A stretch of 64,000 nucleotides of DNA from Hallella bergensis DSM 17361 (GCF_000160535.1 NZ_GG704780.1:415370-479369), one strand, 5' to 3'; positions 53,174-62,364 are shown, counted from the stretch's first letter. Notes: generated by a model not told the origin, from the letters alone. Numbers and translations are program-made.

Positions 53174-54559
53174 ATGAAAAAAATCATATTTTTGGCCTGT
53201 GCCATCACCCTGTTGCTCACTTCGTGTGACGATTATCTCGACGTGAAGCCCTATGGCAAGGTCATACCCAAGACCCCGGAAGAGTTTTCAGCACTCATCC
53301 ATACCCACCTCAACGATATCGATGTTGGCGAACAAGATTTTATCATTTACAATGCCAAGCGGGTTATCGACTTCGACATGGCCGGCTGCAACGACTTTGA
53401 AACCTGCCTCACCGAGCAACCGGGTCGGACGCTATCCTATTATATGGGGAACCTATCGGGGGGCTATGCCGCCCTGTACGAGGTAATTCGCGACTGCAAT
53501 ATCGTCATCAACAACATGACCGACGAAGGCACCAAGACGACCAACAACGTGCTGGCCGCCGCCTACGCCCTGCGCGCCGTGTGCTATTACCAGCTCCTTC
53601 GCCTCTATTGTGAAGCCCCGGTCAAGGGCAGCTACGACAGTCAACCGGGCATGCCGCTGGTCGACCGCTTCGACATGGAGGCCCGACCCATCCGCAGCAG
53701 CATGCAGGCCACCATCAACTTCATCGAAACCGACTTGCAGAAGTCGCTCAGCTACAAATGCTCCGACGAACTTTATCGATTCACTGAAAACGTGACCAAA
53801 GGCTATCTGGCACGTCTCTACTTCTGGACCGAGCAGTGGGACAAGTGCCTGCCCTTGGCTCAGGAACTGCTCAAGAGCCACCCGCTGCTCTCGGGCGACG
53901 CCTATAAGGAGATGATTGCCAAGCCCTACACACCGATGAACAATCACCTCATCATGGTCTATCGTCTCGCGGCACAGAGCGCAGAGGATGATTACAACGC
54001 CACCAACAGCAGTATAAAATTCCGTCCCGTCAGCAAACGGTTTATCGACTGTTTCCAAAATGGAGAGGATACCACCGATGTGCGCTATGCCATCAGCATC
54101 AACCGCAAGCGCCAGGCTATCAAGCCCATCTACTGCGGAATGCGCGCCGCCGAGTTCAAGTTCATGGAGGCCGAAAGCTTCTATCATCTCGGCAAACAGG
54201 ACGAGGCTCTGCAGTCGCTCAATGAGTTGCGCGCCCATCGCATCGACGGCGTAAAACCCTACACCCGCGAAACCCTGCCCGCAGCACCCCAGGCAACCCT
54301 GCTCACCACCGACTGCGACGGAAAACCCATGACAGCACTGCTGGCCACCATCCTCAACGAGCGCCACAAGGAGTTTTTCCTCGAGGGCGACCGCTTCTTT
54401 GAGCTCAAGCGCAACGGCGGACCGGAGTATTGGGTGCCCTACAACGGCCGCAAATACACCAACCTGCACTACATGTACACCCTGCCCATTCCCGAGAGCG
54501 ACATCCGCATCACCGAGGGCATGGTTCAGAACCCGGGTTACACCGAGCTCAACTATTAA
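53174..54559 (+). CDS. SusD/RagB-family nutrient-binding outer membrane lipoprotein
   Basis: The surface lid of the SusC transporter, binding its substrate. The 461-residue protein has a lipoprotein signal with C18 (MKKIIFLACAITLLLTSC), then DDYLDVKPYGKVIPKTPEEF, the typical SusD opening. TPR-like helices follow (AAAYALRAVCYYQLLRLYCE, then GYLARLYFWTEQWDKCLPLAQEL), and the C-terminal RHKEFFLEGDRFFELKR and LPIPESDIRITEGMVQNPGY are family hallmarks. It lies 60 bp after SusC. Confidence 0.95.
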   Translation: MKKIIFLACAITLLLTSCDDYLDVKPYGKVIPKTPEEFSALIHTHLNDIDVGEQDFIIYNAKRVIDFDMAGCNDFETCLTEQPGRTLSYYMGNLSGGYAALYEVIRDCNIVINNMTDEGTKTTNNVLAAAYALRAVCYYQLLRLYCEAPVKGSYDSQPGMPLVDRFDMEARPIRSSMQATINFIETDLQKSLSYKCSDELYRFTENVTKGYLARLYFWTEQWDKCLPLAQELLKSHPLLSGDAYKEMIAKPYTPMNNHLIMVYRLAAQSAEDDYNATNSSIKFRPVSKRFIDCFQNGEDTTDVRYAISINRKRQAIKPIYCGMRAAEFKFMEAESFYHLGKQDEALQSLNELRAHRIDGVKPYTRETLPAAPQATLLTTDCDGKPMTALLATILNERHKEFFLEGDRFFELKRNGGPEYWVPYNGRKYTNLHYMYTLPIPESDIRITEGMVQNPGYTELNY

Positions 54560-54595
54560 TTTCTCATACACAACAACCATTCAATCCTACGCATT

Positions 54596-54805
54596 ATGAA
54601 AAAAATGATATACTTGGCCTTCAGCGCTTGCTTGGCCACAGCGATGTTCACCTCATGCGACAATTCGGACGAGGTGGTGTCCCTCGAGGGCTTCAGCACA
54701 GCCTCCGCCTCCTACCGTCTGCCCGATCCCACCTTGCTCAATGACCAAGAACAGAAGCAGGTGAGCGACATTCGAGACGAGTATTACAACAATGTACCAC
54801 GATAG
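54596..54805 (+). CDS. Small lipoprotein, 69 residues
   Basis: I know no family for it. It has a lipoprotein signal with Cys21 (MKKMIYLAFSACLATAMFTSC) and a short mature part of about 48 residues that is acidic (DNSDEVVSLEG, then DQEQKQVSDIRDEYYNN). It lies 36 bp after SusD and 27 bp before the next lipoprotein gene, inside the operon. A small surface or periplasmic partner of the SusCD pair is possible. Its start and signal look sound despite the size. Confidence 0.7.
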   Translation: MKKMIYLAFSACLATAMFTSCDNSDEVVSLEGFSTASASYRLPDPTLLNDQEQKQVSDIRDEYYNNVPR

Positions 54806-54832
54806 TTCATTCGTTCATAAAAATTACGAATC

Positions 54833-56101
54833 ATGAAAAAACTCTTTATATTTTTCGCCATGGTGCTGACCCTCGCGGGGATCACATCATGTTCCGACAA
54901 AGAAGACGACATGCCCAAGTTCATTGTGGGATTCGCGCAGAACGCCTACACGGTCGATAATTCCGTGGGAGCCGTCACCACCGTGCGCCTCGTCTCCTCC
55001 TCACCCGCCGAAACCAACCTCACCGTGCCCTTCACCCTCACCGGTGAGGGCGCCGGCGAACTCACCGTTTCAGCCCAGCAGTTTGAGTTCAAGGCAGGCG
55101 AGTCCGCAGCCGAAATCACCGTCACACGCAAGGCAGTGAGCAAGTCGAGAAGCGCCACCATGACCTTGGCCAACACCGACGGTGTTCGGTTGGGACTCAT
55201 GGACTACACCCAAGTGGTGCTCATCGGCCCCAATGTGTACAGCTTTGCCAACAGCCACGACAAACTGGCCATCGTCAAAAGTTTCGACATCAAACTGGAA
55301 ACCGCTACCGGCTCCAAGTTTGCCTTCCCCGATACCACAGCGCTCGATGTGGACGTAGACGCTGCTTCCACCGCCGTGGAGGGCACCGACTTTGAGTTTG
55401 TGAATGGCAAAAAAGCCATTTTCCCAGCCGGAAAAGACGAAGGACAGGTGACGGTAAAATTCCTGAAAAAGCGCGAAGGACACGACAAAATTGTGCTGGG
55501 ACTGAGCAAGAACGAGTCGATGATACCCGGAAACAACCCCACCCTGACCATCAATATCATGGGAGATGCAGACCTTTCTGGCACGTGGGTGTTTTCAAGT
55601 GTTATCAACAACACTTGGTGGGAACAATCTTGGGGCATCGCAGCCACCATTCTCGTAGATGGTACTCCTGAGGGCGACGAGTTTACGCTCAAAGGCGACG
55701 GCAAGAACTACCAGTTCACACCGAACTTCACCGGTAAGCTGAAAAACTATTTCACCGCTGCCGGCACCGCCACCAACATCGGTACGCGAACCGAACGAAT
55801 GCAGGAAGAAAGTGGAAGAAAAGTGGATCTCACCGTGCTGAAAATAGACAATGTCAATCTCAATATTTCTCCAGTCGACAAGACCATCGGCAGCTATCGC
55901 GTAGGCTTCTTCATGCGCAGCAATGAGAATACCAATCAAGAGGAACTCGTGATGACGCTTTATGAATATAAACCCACCGACACTACTATCGGCGACTGGG
56001 GCATGTCGTGGAAAGAGGTGTACGAGTCAATGGCCTACAGTGGTGGCGATCCAGCCATGCTCGATGCCCCTATCCGTATCGCATTCACGCGCAAGGAATA
56101 A
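54833..56101 (+). CDS. Surface lipoprotein with Calx-beta-like repeats
   Basis: A 422-residue lipoprotein with Cys20 (MKKLFIFFAMVLTLAGITSC). Two beta-sandwich segments of Calx-beta character follow (about 32-130 and 150-245), each with the pattern TVRLVSSSPAETNLTVPFTL or AVEGTDFEFVNGKKAIFPAG. The C-terminal half (about 250-422) is beta-rich, with GTWVFSSVINNTWWEQSWG, and ends APIRIAFTRKE. Proteins like this often follow SusD in nutrient loci and act as surface glycan- or protein-binding factors. The ligand is not identifiable. It is the last gene of the operon. Confidence 0.8.
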   Translation: MKKLFIFFAMVLTLAGITSCSDKEDDMPKFIVGFAQNAYTVDNSVGAVTTVRLVSSSPAETNLTVPFTLTGEGAGELTVSAQQFEFKAGESAAEITVTRKAVSKSRSATMTLANTDGVRLGLMDYTQVVLIGPNVYSFANSHDKLAIVKSFDIKLETATGSKFAFPDTTALDVDVDAASTAVEGTDFEFVNGKKAIFPAGKDEGQVTVKFLKKREGHDKIVLGLSKNESMIPGNNPTLTINIMGDADLSGTWVFSSVINNTWWEQSWGIAATILVDGTPEGDEFTLKGDGKNYQFTPNFTGKLKNYFTAAGTATNIGTRTERMQEESGRKVDLTVLKIDNVNLNISPVDKTIGSYRVGFFMRSNENTNQEELVMTLYEYKPTDTTIGDWGMSWKEVYESMAYSGGDPAMLDAPIRIAFTRKE

Positions 56102-56131
56102 GCAGACAAATCGGATAGAACCCTATTCATC

Positions 56132-56168
56132 AAGTGGAAACAACCAACATTGTTTCCACTTTTTTTTG
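56132..56168 (+). terminator. Terminator of the protease-SusCD operon
   Basis: AAGTGGAAACAA pairs perfectly with TTGTTTCCACTT around CCAACA, and TTTTTTT follows. It lies 30 bp past the stop codon. Confidence 0.93.
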
Positions 56169-56525
56169 ACAAACACCCCGCTGTATTTCGTTTATTTTAA
56201 AATAAGAACCTGTTGGCCGGAAATACGGGAAAATAGGGAGAAATTATAAACTGCTGACAATCAGCTTTTTAATAAAAAAGCATTGATAAAGACCGTTTTA
56301 TCGTCCGCCATGAGGTATCGAATGGCATGGCGACCAAAGCTTAATCACAGCACGTGTAGGCTTCATCCACGTCGCCTCTAAGCCTTAACCGCCAGGCGAT
56401 AAGACCGTCGTCGCAACCCCTTTGATTTTTTCCCATGATCACAACTGGAAATACTGTCAAAAACATGGCGCATTTTCCGCTGGATGCTCCAAAAATAACA
56501 GGCCGAAAAATGGTATTTTTTTCGT
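56160..56525. repeat. Intergenic module with a 22-bp repeat array (copy B)
   Basis: This fills the gap between the lipoprotein operon and the HD gene (convergent). It opens with TGACAAACACCCCGCTGTAT (56167), whose CTGTATTTCG arm can pair with CGGAAATACGGG, then TGACAATCAG (about 56259). Five 22-bp units start at 56317, 56339, 56361, 56383 and 56405, and AAACATGGCGCATTTT closes it (56461). Copy A at 30.4 kb has the same blocks at nearly identical spacing, although the sequence between them has diverged. No gene is visible in it. Confidence 0.8.
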
Positions 56526-56582
56526 ACATCCAGTATTGCTTATCATCAGCTGCTGAAAATCTCACGTGCAGACAATAAGCCG

Positions 56583-57212
56583 TTATACAGACCGAAGCCG
56601 TGGGTAGATTTGCTCGAAAACAGCACGAAGACGTGCCCGGTCTGCGATGATTTCGCGCACCTCTTTCAGATATTTCTCGTTGGGTGAGTTGGGTATCCAC
56701 AACTTGATATAGCCGTTAACACTGTATTTCTCGTCCATGTGCTTGCTGAAACGCTCCCATTGTTGTTGCTGATCCAGTTCGGGATATCGTTCCAAACCAT
56801 ACGCTATGGCGCGCTCGAACACCACGTCGGGTTGCAGGTCGCGGTCGGCTTCGGCCACAATCTTGCCATAAATGCTGCGGGGTGCGTGAGATGCCGAGGC
56901 GCGATGGTCCTCCACAGCCTCTTTCATGATATTGATTTGTTCGGGCGAGAACCATTTGGTCAGTCGACGATCGCTCGCAAGAATCTTGCCACCCGTGATG
57001 TGGTGAATGGCACGCGGGCCACTCATACCGAGGTCGTGGTAGGCTGCGATGACGTATGCCATGTTGGCATCAGCACCCAGCTGGCGCGACAGCACGAGCG
57101 AGTTGGCTATGACACGCTGTACATGCACCAAGCCGTGAGAACTGTCGAACGAGTTGTATTTGGGAAGAATGGTCGTTTCAACGAACGACATTAAGTCGAG
57201 ACTGACTTCCAT
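56583..57212 (-). CDS. HD-domain protein (metal-dependent phosphohydrolase)
   Basis: A cytoplasmic 209-residue protein with the HD fold. Metal-site residues are visible in SSHGLVHVQRV (H26, H30), AAYHDLGM (H59, D60), AIHH (H70, H71), EDHRAS (H103) and AEADRD (D123). This pattern suits small HD phosphohydrolases acting on nucleotides; the substrate is unknown. The C-terminal third is helical and charged. It diverges from menA, with which it shares a mirror-symmetric promoter. Confidence 0.85.
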   Translation of the reverse strand: MEVSLDLMSFVETTILPKYNSFDSSHGLVHVQRVIANSLVLSRQLGADANMAYVIAAYHDLGMSGPRAIHHITGGKILASDRRLTKWFSPEQINIMKEAVEDHRASASHAPRSIYGKIVAEADRDLQPDVVFERAIAYGLERYPELDQQQQWERFSKHMDEKYSVNGYIKLWIPNSPNEKYLKEVREIIADRARLRAVFEQIYPRLRSV

Positions 57213-57240
57213 GGAGCGGGTATTAAAAAATGAACTGCAC

Positions 57241-57274
57241 TTGCAAATATACCAAATAATGTCTACTTTTGCAA
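57241..57274. promoter_or_regulatory. Mirror-symmetric divergent promoter of menA and the HD gene
   Basis: Forward: TTG 57241-57243, 20-bp spacer, TACTTTTG 57264-57271 (menA). Reverse: TTG read from 57274-57272, 20-bp spacer, TATATTTG read from 57251-57244 (HD gene). The -33 triplet of each promoter directly adjoins the -7 box of the other, through the shared TTGCAA at both ends. Only one polymerase could bind at a time. Confidence 0.65.
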
Positions 57275-57280
57275 GTAATT

Positions 57281-58192
57281 ATGGACGAATCTCATGTGAA
57301 AACCAATTCGATACAGGCATGGGTGCTGGCCGCGCGCCCCAAAACACTGATGGGAGCCGCCGTGCCGGTGATGATTGGTGCAGCACTGGCTTGGACGATC
57401 TCGGACGGACAGGTCAGGTGGGTGCCTTGCGTGTTGTGTTTTTTGTTTGCATTTATCATGCAGATAGATGCAAACTTCGTGAACGATTATTTTGATTATC
57501 AGCGGGGCAACGACGACCTGGCCACGCGTCTGGGTCCGCTCCGGGCGTGCACGATGGGATGGATTACGCCCGTGGCCATGAAACGCGCATTGGCCGTGAC
57601 CACGGGACTGGGCTGTATCGTCGGATTGCCACTCGCATGGATTGGCGGATGGGAAATGATTGTGGTGGGAGCGCTCTGCGTGTTGTTCTGTTTCCTTTAC
57701 ACCACCAAGCTGTCCTATCTCGGACTGGGTGACCTGTTAGTGTTGGTATTTTTCGGCATCATTCCCGTGTGCCTTACCTGTTACCTCAGCCTTCCGGAAC
57801 CGATACGGGTCATCACACCAGAAGTTTTTATCGCCTCGTTGGCTTGTGGATTCGTCATCGACACCCTGCTGCTCATCAACAATAACCGCGACATTGACAA
57901 CGACCGGCGCGACGGCAAGCGAACCCTCGTGGTGCGGGTAGGTGCCAAAACCGGCAAGCGGCTGTATCTTGCCGCCGGACTGACGGGCATAGCCTTGGGG
58001 CTGGTGTTTGTGCTGAACGGCCGGATGTATGCCTTCCTGCTTCCCGCACTGACCTATGCCCCGTTACACGTCATGACCTTCCGCCGCATGATCAGGATAG
58101 ACCACGGCAAGGCGCTGAACAAAATTCTGGGCGAGACGGCGCGCAACATGTTTGTTTACGGACTTGCCGTTACCGTGGGGTTACTGGTGTAG
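57281..58192 (+). CDS. menA: 1,4-dihydroxy-2-naphthoate polyprenyltransferase
   Basis: Attaches the prenyl tail to the naphthoquinone ring in menaquinone synthesis, in the inner membrane. From ATG 57281 it is 303 residues with about eight to nine helices. The first Asp-rich motif NDYFDYQRGNDD and the second NNNRDIDNDRRDGKRTLVV bind the prenyl diphosphate through magnesium; IQAWVLAARPKTLMGAAVPV opens the family. A TTG four codons upstream lies inside the -7 box and is excluded. Predicted leader only about 5 nt. Confidence 0.93.
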   Translation: MDESHVKTNSIQAWVLAARPKTLMGAAVPVMIGAALAWTISDGQVRWVPCVLCFLFAFIMQIDANFVNDYFDYQRGNDDLATRLGPLRACTMGWITPVAMKRALAVTTGLGCIVGLPLAWIGGWEMIVVGALCVLFCFLYTTKLSYLGLGDLLVLVFFGIIPVCLTCYLSLPEPIRVITPEVFIASLACGFVIDTLLLINNNRDIDNDRRDGKRTLVVRVGAKTGKRLYLAAGLTGIALGLVFVLNGRMYAFLLPALTYAPLHVMTFRRMIRIDHGKALNKILGETARNMFVYGLAVTVGLLV

Positions 58193-58295
58193 ACGCGGTG
58201 GGAGCCGATGTCGAGACGGTGTCGCCTACGGTTCTGACGCAGTATTCGTGTTAAGAAAAATGGCGAGTATTGCTCGTTCTTTCACAATTAATGTG

Positions 58296-58303
58296 TACCT
58301 TTG
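58296..58303 (+). promoter_or_regulatory. -7 promoter box for rfbC-rfbD
   Basis: TACCTTTG lies 22 bp before the rfbC ATG at 58326. Confidence 0.6.
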
Positions 58304-58325
58304 CTTATATAATATAGATATAAAA

Positions 58326-58895
58326 ATGGAAATTATCACAACAAGCATTGAGGGTGTCGTGATCATTGAGCCCAAGATTTTCAAGGACGACCGCGGCTAC
58401 TTCTACGAATCATGGAACCAAAAGGAATTCGACGAGAAGGTGCGACCGATACGCTTCGTACAAGACAACCAGTCGAAATCATCGTACGGAGTACTTCGCG
58501 GTCTGCACTTCCAGCGGGGAACACACTCGCAGAGCAAGCTTGTGAGGGTGGTGAGCGGCAGCGTGCTCGATGTGGCCGTAGACATCCGCAAGGGGTCGCC
58601 CACGTTCGGACAACATGTGGCTGTGGAATTGACGGGTGACAATCATCGGCAGTTCTTCATCCCCCGTGGTTTTGCACATGGCTTCAGTGTGCTGAGCGAG
58701 ACTGCCATCTTTCAATACAAGTGTGACAATCTCTATTGCAAGGAGAGTGAGGGAGCCATTGCATGGAACGATCCCGCGCTCGGCATAGACTGGCGCATAC
58801 CTGCCGACAAGGTGATTCTCTCGGAGAAAGATGCCTGCCATCCGCTGTTGGAAGAAGCCACTGATCTCTTTGACTATTCTGTGGAACTGTATTGA
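58326..58895 (+). CDS. rfbC: dTDP-4-dehydrorhamnose 3,5-epimerase
   Basis: Third step of dTDP-L-rhamnose synthesis: double epimerisation of dTDP-4-keto-6-deoxyglucose. From ATG 58326 it is 189 residues, as usual. The cupin fold shows FKDDRGYFYESWNQ, QDNQSKSSYGVLRGLHFQ with the catalytic His, KLVRVVSGSVLDVAVDIRKGSPTFG, RQFFIPRGFAHGFSVLSE and FQYKCDNLYCKESEGAIAWNDP with the conserved Tyr. THSQSK replaces the more common PHAQGK. A longer frame upstream would cross the promoter and is rejected. rfbD follows 15 bp later; rfbA and rfbB are not in view. Confidence 0.95.
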   Translation: MEIITTSIEGVVIIEPKIFKDDRGYFYESWNQKEFDEKVRPIRFVQDNQSKSSYGVLRGLHFQRGTHSQSKLVRVVSGSVLDVAVDIRKGSPTFGQHVAVELTGDNHRQFFIPRGFAHGFSVLSETAIFQYKCDNLYCKESEGAIAWNDPALGIDWRIPADKVILSEKDACHPLLEEATDLFDYSVELY

Positions 58896-58910
58896 CAAAA
58901 AAATAGAAGA

Positions 58911-59780
58911 ATGAATATATTAGTGACCGGTGCCAACGGGCAACTGGGCAACGAAATGCAAATCGTTGCCAAAAACAGCAAGAACAACTATTTGTTCACC
59001 GATGTGTGCGACGGATATCAAAAATTAGATATCACCGACATCGAAGCCATTCGCAAGATGGTGCGGGAAAACAACATCGGGTGCATCATCAACTGCGCGG
59101 CATGGACCAATGTGGATGCCGCCGAAACCGCAGGAGACATTGTTGAGACGCTCAACGCCGTCGCCCCGGAAAATCTGGCCAAGGCAATGAAAGAGGTGGA
59201 CGGACTGCTGGTACACATCAGCACCGACTATGTGTTTGGCGGCGACCCCTACAATGTGCCCTGCAAGGAAGACCAGACGGGAACCCCGACGGGGGTGTAT
59301 GGACTGACAAAGTTGCACGGTGAACAGAAGATTCAAGCCACAGGCGCAGCCCACATCATTATCCGCACAGCCTGGCTCTACTCTGAATTTGGTAAGAACT
59401 TCGTGAAGACGATGCTCAACCTCACCGCCACGAAGCCCAGCCTCAAGGTTGTTTTCGACCAGGCCGGAACCCCCACCTACGCCTACGACCTCGCCCTAAC
59501 CATTTTCGACATCGTGGAGAATCGCAAATACGTGGGACACAGTGGCATCTACCATTACAGCAACGAGGGCGTGTGCAGCTGGTACGACTTTGCCAAGATG
59601 ACAGCAGCCCTCGCCGGCCACACCGACTGCGACATTCAGCCCTGTCACAGCAGTGAGTTCCCATCACCGGTCACTCGGCCGGCCTACTCGGTGCTCGACA
59701 AAACAAAAATCAAGGAAACTTTTGGCATCAGCGTGCCCTATTGGGTCGATTCACTGAAAGCGTGCATGGAGAAGATGTAG
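58911..59780 (+). CDS. rfbD: dTDP-4-dehydrorhamnose reductase
   Basis: Last step of dTDP-L-rhamnose synthesis, NAD(P)H-dependent reduction to the activated sugar used in surface polysaccharides. The 289-residue protein has an extended-SDR Rossmann start ILVTGANGQLGNEMQ, CIINCAAWTNVDAAETA, HISTDYVFGGD and the active-site YGLTKLHGE. RTAWLYSEFGKNFVKTML and SSEFPSPVTRPAYSVLDKTK are family hallmarks of RmlD. It forms a pair with rfbC. Confidence 0.96.
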   Translation: MNILVTGANGQLGNEMQIVAKNSKNNYLFTDVCDGYQKLDITDIEAIRKMVRENNIGCIINCAAWTNVDAAETAGDIVETLNAVAPENLAKAMKEVDGLLVHISTDYVFGGDPYNVPCKEDQTGTPTGVYGLTKLHGEQKIQATGAAHIIIRTAWLYSEFGKNFVKTMLNLTATKPSLKVVFDQAGTPTYAYDLALTIFDIVENRKYVGHSGIYHYSNEGVCSWYDFAKMTAALAGHTDCDIQPCHSSEFPSPVTRPAYSVLDKTKIKETFGISVPYWVDSLKACMEKM

Positions 59781-59856
59781 GCCATCTGTTCCGCGAGATT
59801 AAATTTTAATCTACAGACGTTGATTGGGATGATGGCCAAGTTTTGATCTCCTATGC

Positions 59857-62334
59857 CTAATCCTGAAAATAAATACGCTTCACACGGCTGCTGACACTGG
59901 TAAGCACTTCGTAGGGAATGGTGTCAAGGATTTTGCTCAGCACTGTTACCGGAAGATGGTCGCCGAAGATCTCAACCGTGTCTCCCTCCTTGCAGTCAAT
60001 ACCCGTTACATCGACCAAGGCCACATCCATGCAGATGTTTCCAACATATTCGGCCTTGCACCCGTTCACCAAGCAATAGCCACGGCGATTGCCCAAGTGA
60101 CGGTTCAAGCCATCGGCATATCCGATCGGAATGGCTGCTATCACGCTGTCGCGCATGAGTTTACCTTTCCTGCTGTAGCCAACGGTCTCATCTGCAGGAA
60201 CACGACGCAACTGCAAGATCGTGGACTTGAGCGTGGATACATTATTGATAATCTCATTATTACGGCTGTTCACGCCATAAAGTCCCAGTCCCAACCGACA
60301 CATGTCCATCTGCCACCCGGGGAAATGCTCTATACCGGCCGAATTGTCCATGTGTCTCAATATTTTGTGTTCAAAGGCCTGCTGCAACCGCTTGCTGGCC
60401 CTGTCGAAACGTTCGAACTGCAATGCCGAGAAACTGTCGAAGTCATCGCTGTCTGCTCCGACGAAATGGGAGAACACCGACCGGGGTATCACTGCATTCT
60501 GATGTTGAAGCTTCTCTATGAGTTTGTCCAAATCCTTCTCCGGATCGAAGCCCAAACGGTGCATGCCCGTATCAAGCTTGATATGGACCGGGAAGTTTGT
60601 GATACCCTCTTTCTCTGCTGCTTTCACCAAGGCATCAAGCAACCTGAATGAATAGACCTCGGGCTCAAGATCGTTGTCGAACATCGTCTTGAATGCAGAA
60701 AGTTCTGGATTCATGATCATGATGCTGCTCGTGATGCCATTGCCCCGCAGCATGGCTCCTTCATCGGCCACAGCCACGGCAAGATAGTCCACCTGATGGT
60801 CTTGTAACGACTTGGCTATCTCCACACTGCCGGCGCCATATGCATCGGCCTTAATCATGCAAACCAACTTGGTTTCGGGTTTTAGGAACGAGCGATAATA
60901 ATTCAGATTGTCAACAACGGCATTGAGATTGACTTCCAATACCGTCTCATGCACTTTCTGCACAAGCAGCTCGGTAATCCGATCGAAACCAAACCGACGG
61001 GCACCCTTCAAAAGAATCACCTCGTTGCGAAGCCCTTTAAATACAGGACTATGAATGAAATCAGCTACCGTTGAAAAGCAATATTTCTCTTGGGTATGTA
61101 TTTCGTCGGCGTAACTCGAAATCGATGGGCCGATGCCAATCAGCTTTTCCACACCACGCTTTGCTGCCAACTCACCCACATCTCTATACAGTCGAGCCGG
61201 CTCTACCCCACTTTGAAAGATATCGCTCAGAATCAGTGTGCGGCGGCGACCCTGATGGTCGGGCCGGCGGTTCATGAAGTCGAGGGCAATGTCGAGTGAG
61301 TTGAAGTCTGAATTATACGAATCGTTAATCAGCGTGCACCCATGCCGCCCCTCCTTCACCTCTAAGCGCATGGCGACAGGCTCAAGTTGAAGCATGCGCT
61401 CGTCGAGTTTGTCGGCATCGAGTCCCAGGTGCAAGGCTATCGTGGCACAGACAATTGAATTGGTGACTGAGGCATCATCGATAAAGGGAATGCTGTACCA
61501 ATTCTCGATCCCACCTTTATATATATAGGTGATGGTTGCTGCCGTTTCCTTCTTCTCAACTGCTTTGATATACATCGGTGCCTGTCGGTCGCTGGTTGAC
61601 CAATACAACCGCTCGCCCCGATAGTCGAGGGATGCCACCACGCCGGCCACAATCTTATCATCAGCATGATACACAATTGTCTTGGCATCATGGAAGAGTA
61701 TGGCCTTTTCGCGGCACTTTTCCTCGGCCGACTCAAAGTTTTCCTGATGAGCTGAACCCAGGTTAGTCAGCACAGCTATGGTGGGTTGAATGATATCGCG
61801 CAGTGCCGACATCTCGCCTTTCTCACTGATTCCAGCCTCAAAGATGCCCAACCGGGTCTGCTTGTCCATCAACCATACCGACAAGGGCACGCCAACCTGC
61901 GAGTTGTAGCTGCGCGGGCTGCGCGTGACATACATATCGGGCGACATGAGTTGATAGAGCCATTCCTTGACCATGGTCTTACCATTCGACCCCGTGATGC
62001 CGACGATGGGAATGTCAAATGCGTCCCTGTGACGTTCGGCAAGTCGTTGAAGAGCCTCGAGCGTGTCTATGACCTTGAGAAAGTTGGCACCGGAATAAGC
62101 ACTGTCATAATTGTTTGGGACATCCGTCACTACAAAATTCCTGACGCCCCGGCGATAAAGATCTGCAATATAATTGTGTCCGTCGTTTCGCTTGGTTTTC
62201 AGGGCAAAGAACAAGGTTTCCTCCGGGAAACAAAGCGAACGGCTGTCGGTAAGCAAAAAGCCTATGTCGGCTTTGTGTTTGCCATAACGACGCGCACCTA
62301 TGAGGGTGGCAACTTTTTCAATAGTATATGTCAT
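59857..62334 (-). CDS. Fused MurF ligase and alanine racemase
   Basis: Two peptidoglycan enzymes in one 825-residue cytoplasmic protein. Residues 1-455 are MurF, which adds D-Ala-D-Ala to UDP-MurNAc-tripeptide: P-loop GITGSNGKT (112-120), NLGSAHQENFES, and NDSYNSDFNSL. Residues 460-825 are alanine racemase: VHETVLEVNLNAVVDNLNYY, the PLP lysine in KADAYGAG (K495), DMCRLGLGLYGVN, the conserved Tyr in VGYSRKGKL, and the MDVALVDVTG loop. The racemase supplies D-Ala for the substrate of the MurF half. The fusion is common in Bacteroidota. Confidence 0.96.
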   Translation of the reverse strand: MTYTIEKVATLIGARRYGKHKADIGFLLTDSRSLCFPEETLFFALKTKRNDGHNYIADLYRRGVRNFVVTDVPNNYDSAYSGANFLKVIDTLEALQRLAERHRDAFDIPIVGITGSNGKTMVKEWLYQLMSPDMYVTRSPRSYNSQVGVPLSVWLMDKQTRLGIFEAGISEKGEMSALRDIIQPTIAVLTNLGSAHQENFESAEEKCREKAILFHDAKTIVYHADDKIVAGVVASLDYRGERLYWSTSDRQAPMYIKAVEKKETAATITYIYKGGIENWYSIPFIDDASVTNSIVCATIALHLGLDADKLDERMLQLEPVAMRLEVKEGRHGCTLINDSYNSDFNSLDIALDFMNRRPDHQGRRRTLILSDIFQSGVEPARLYRDVGELAAKRGVEKLIGIGPSISSYADEIHTQEKYCFSTVADFIHSPVFKGLRNEVILLKGARRFGFDRITELLVQKVHETVLEVNLNAVVDNLNYYRSFLKPETKLVCMIKADAYGAGSVEIAKSLQDHQVDYLAVAVADEGAMLRGNGITSSIMIMNPELSAFKTMFDNDLEPEVYSFRLLDALVKAAEKEGITNFPVHIKLDTGMHRLGFDPEKDLDKLIEKLQHQNAVIPRSVFSHFVGADSDDFDSFSALQFERFDRASKRLQQAFEHKILRHMDNSAGIEHFPGWQMDMCRLGLGLYGVNSRNNEIINNVSTLKSTILQLRRVPADETVGYSRKGKLMRDSVIAAIPIGYADGLNRHLGNRRGYCLVNGCKAEYVGNICMDVALVDVTGIDCKEGDTVEIFGDHLPVTVLSKILDTIPYEVLTSVSSRVKRIYFQD

Positions 62335-62356
62335 GATCTAAACTTAAAAACGCCTG

Positions 62357-62364
62357 CAAACTTA
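62357..62364 (-). promoter_or_regulatory. -7 promoter box for the MurF-Alr fusion gene
   Basis: The reverse strand reads TAAGTTTG, with a leader of about 20 nt to the ATG at 62334. Confidence 0.5.

Noticed and set aside
53453..54580. A 375-codon reverse frame across susD
   Set aside because: Shadow of the GC-rich susD codons; it has no sensible start region or motif, and SusD hallmarks are on the forward strand.
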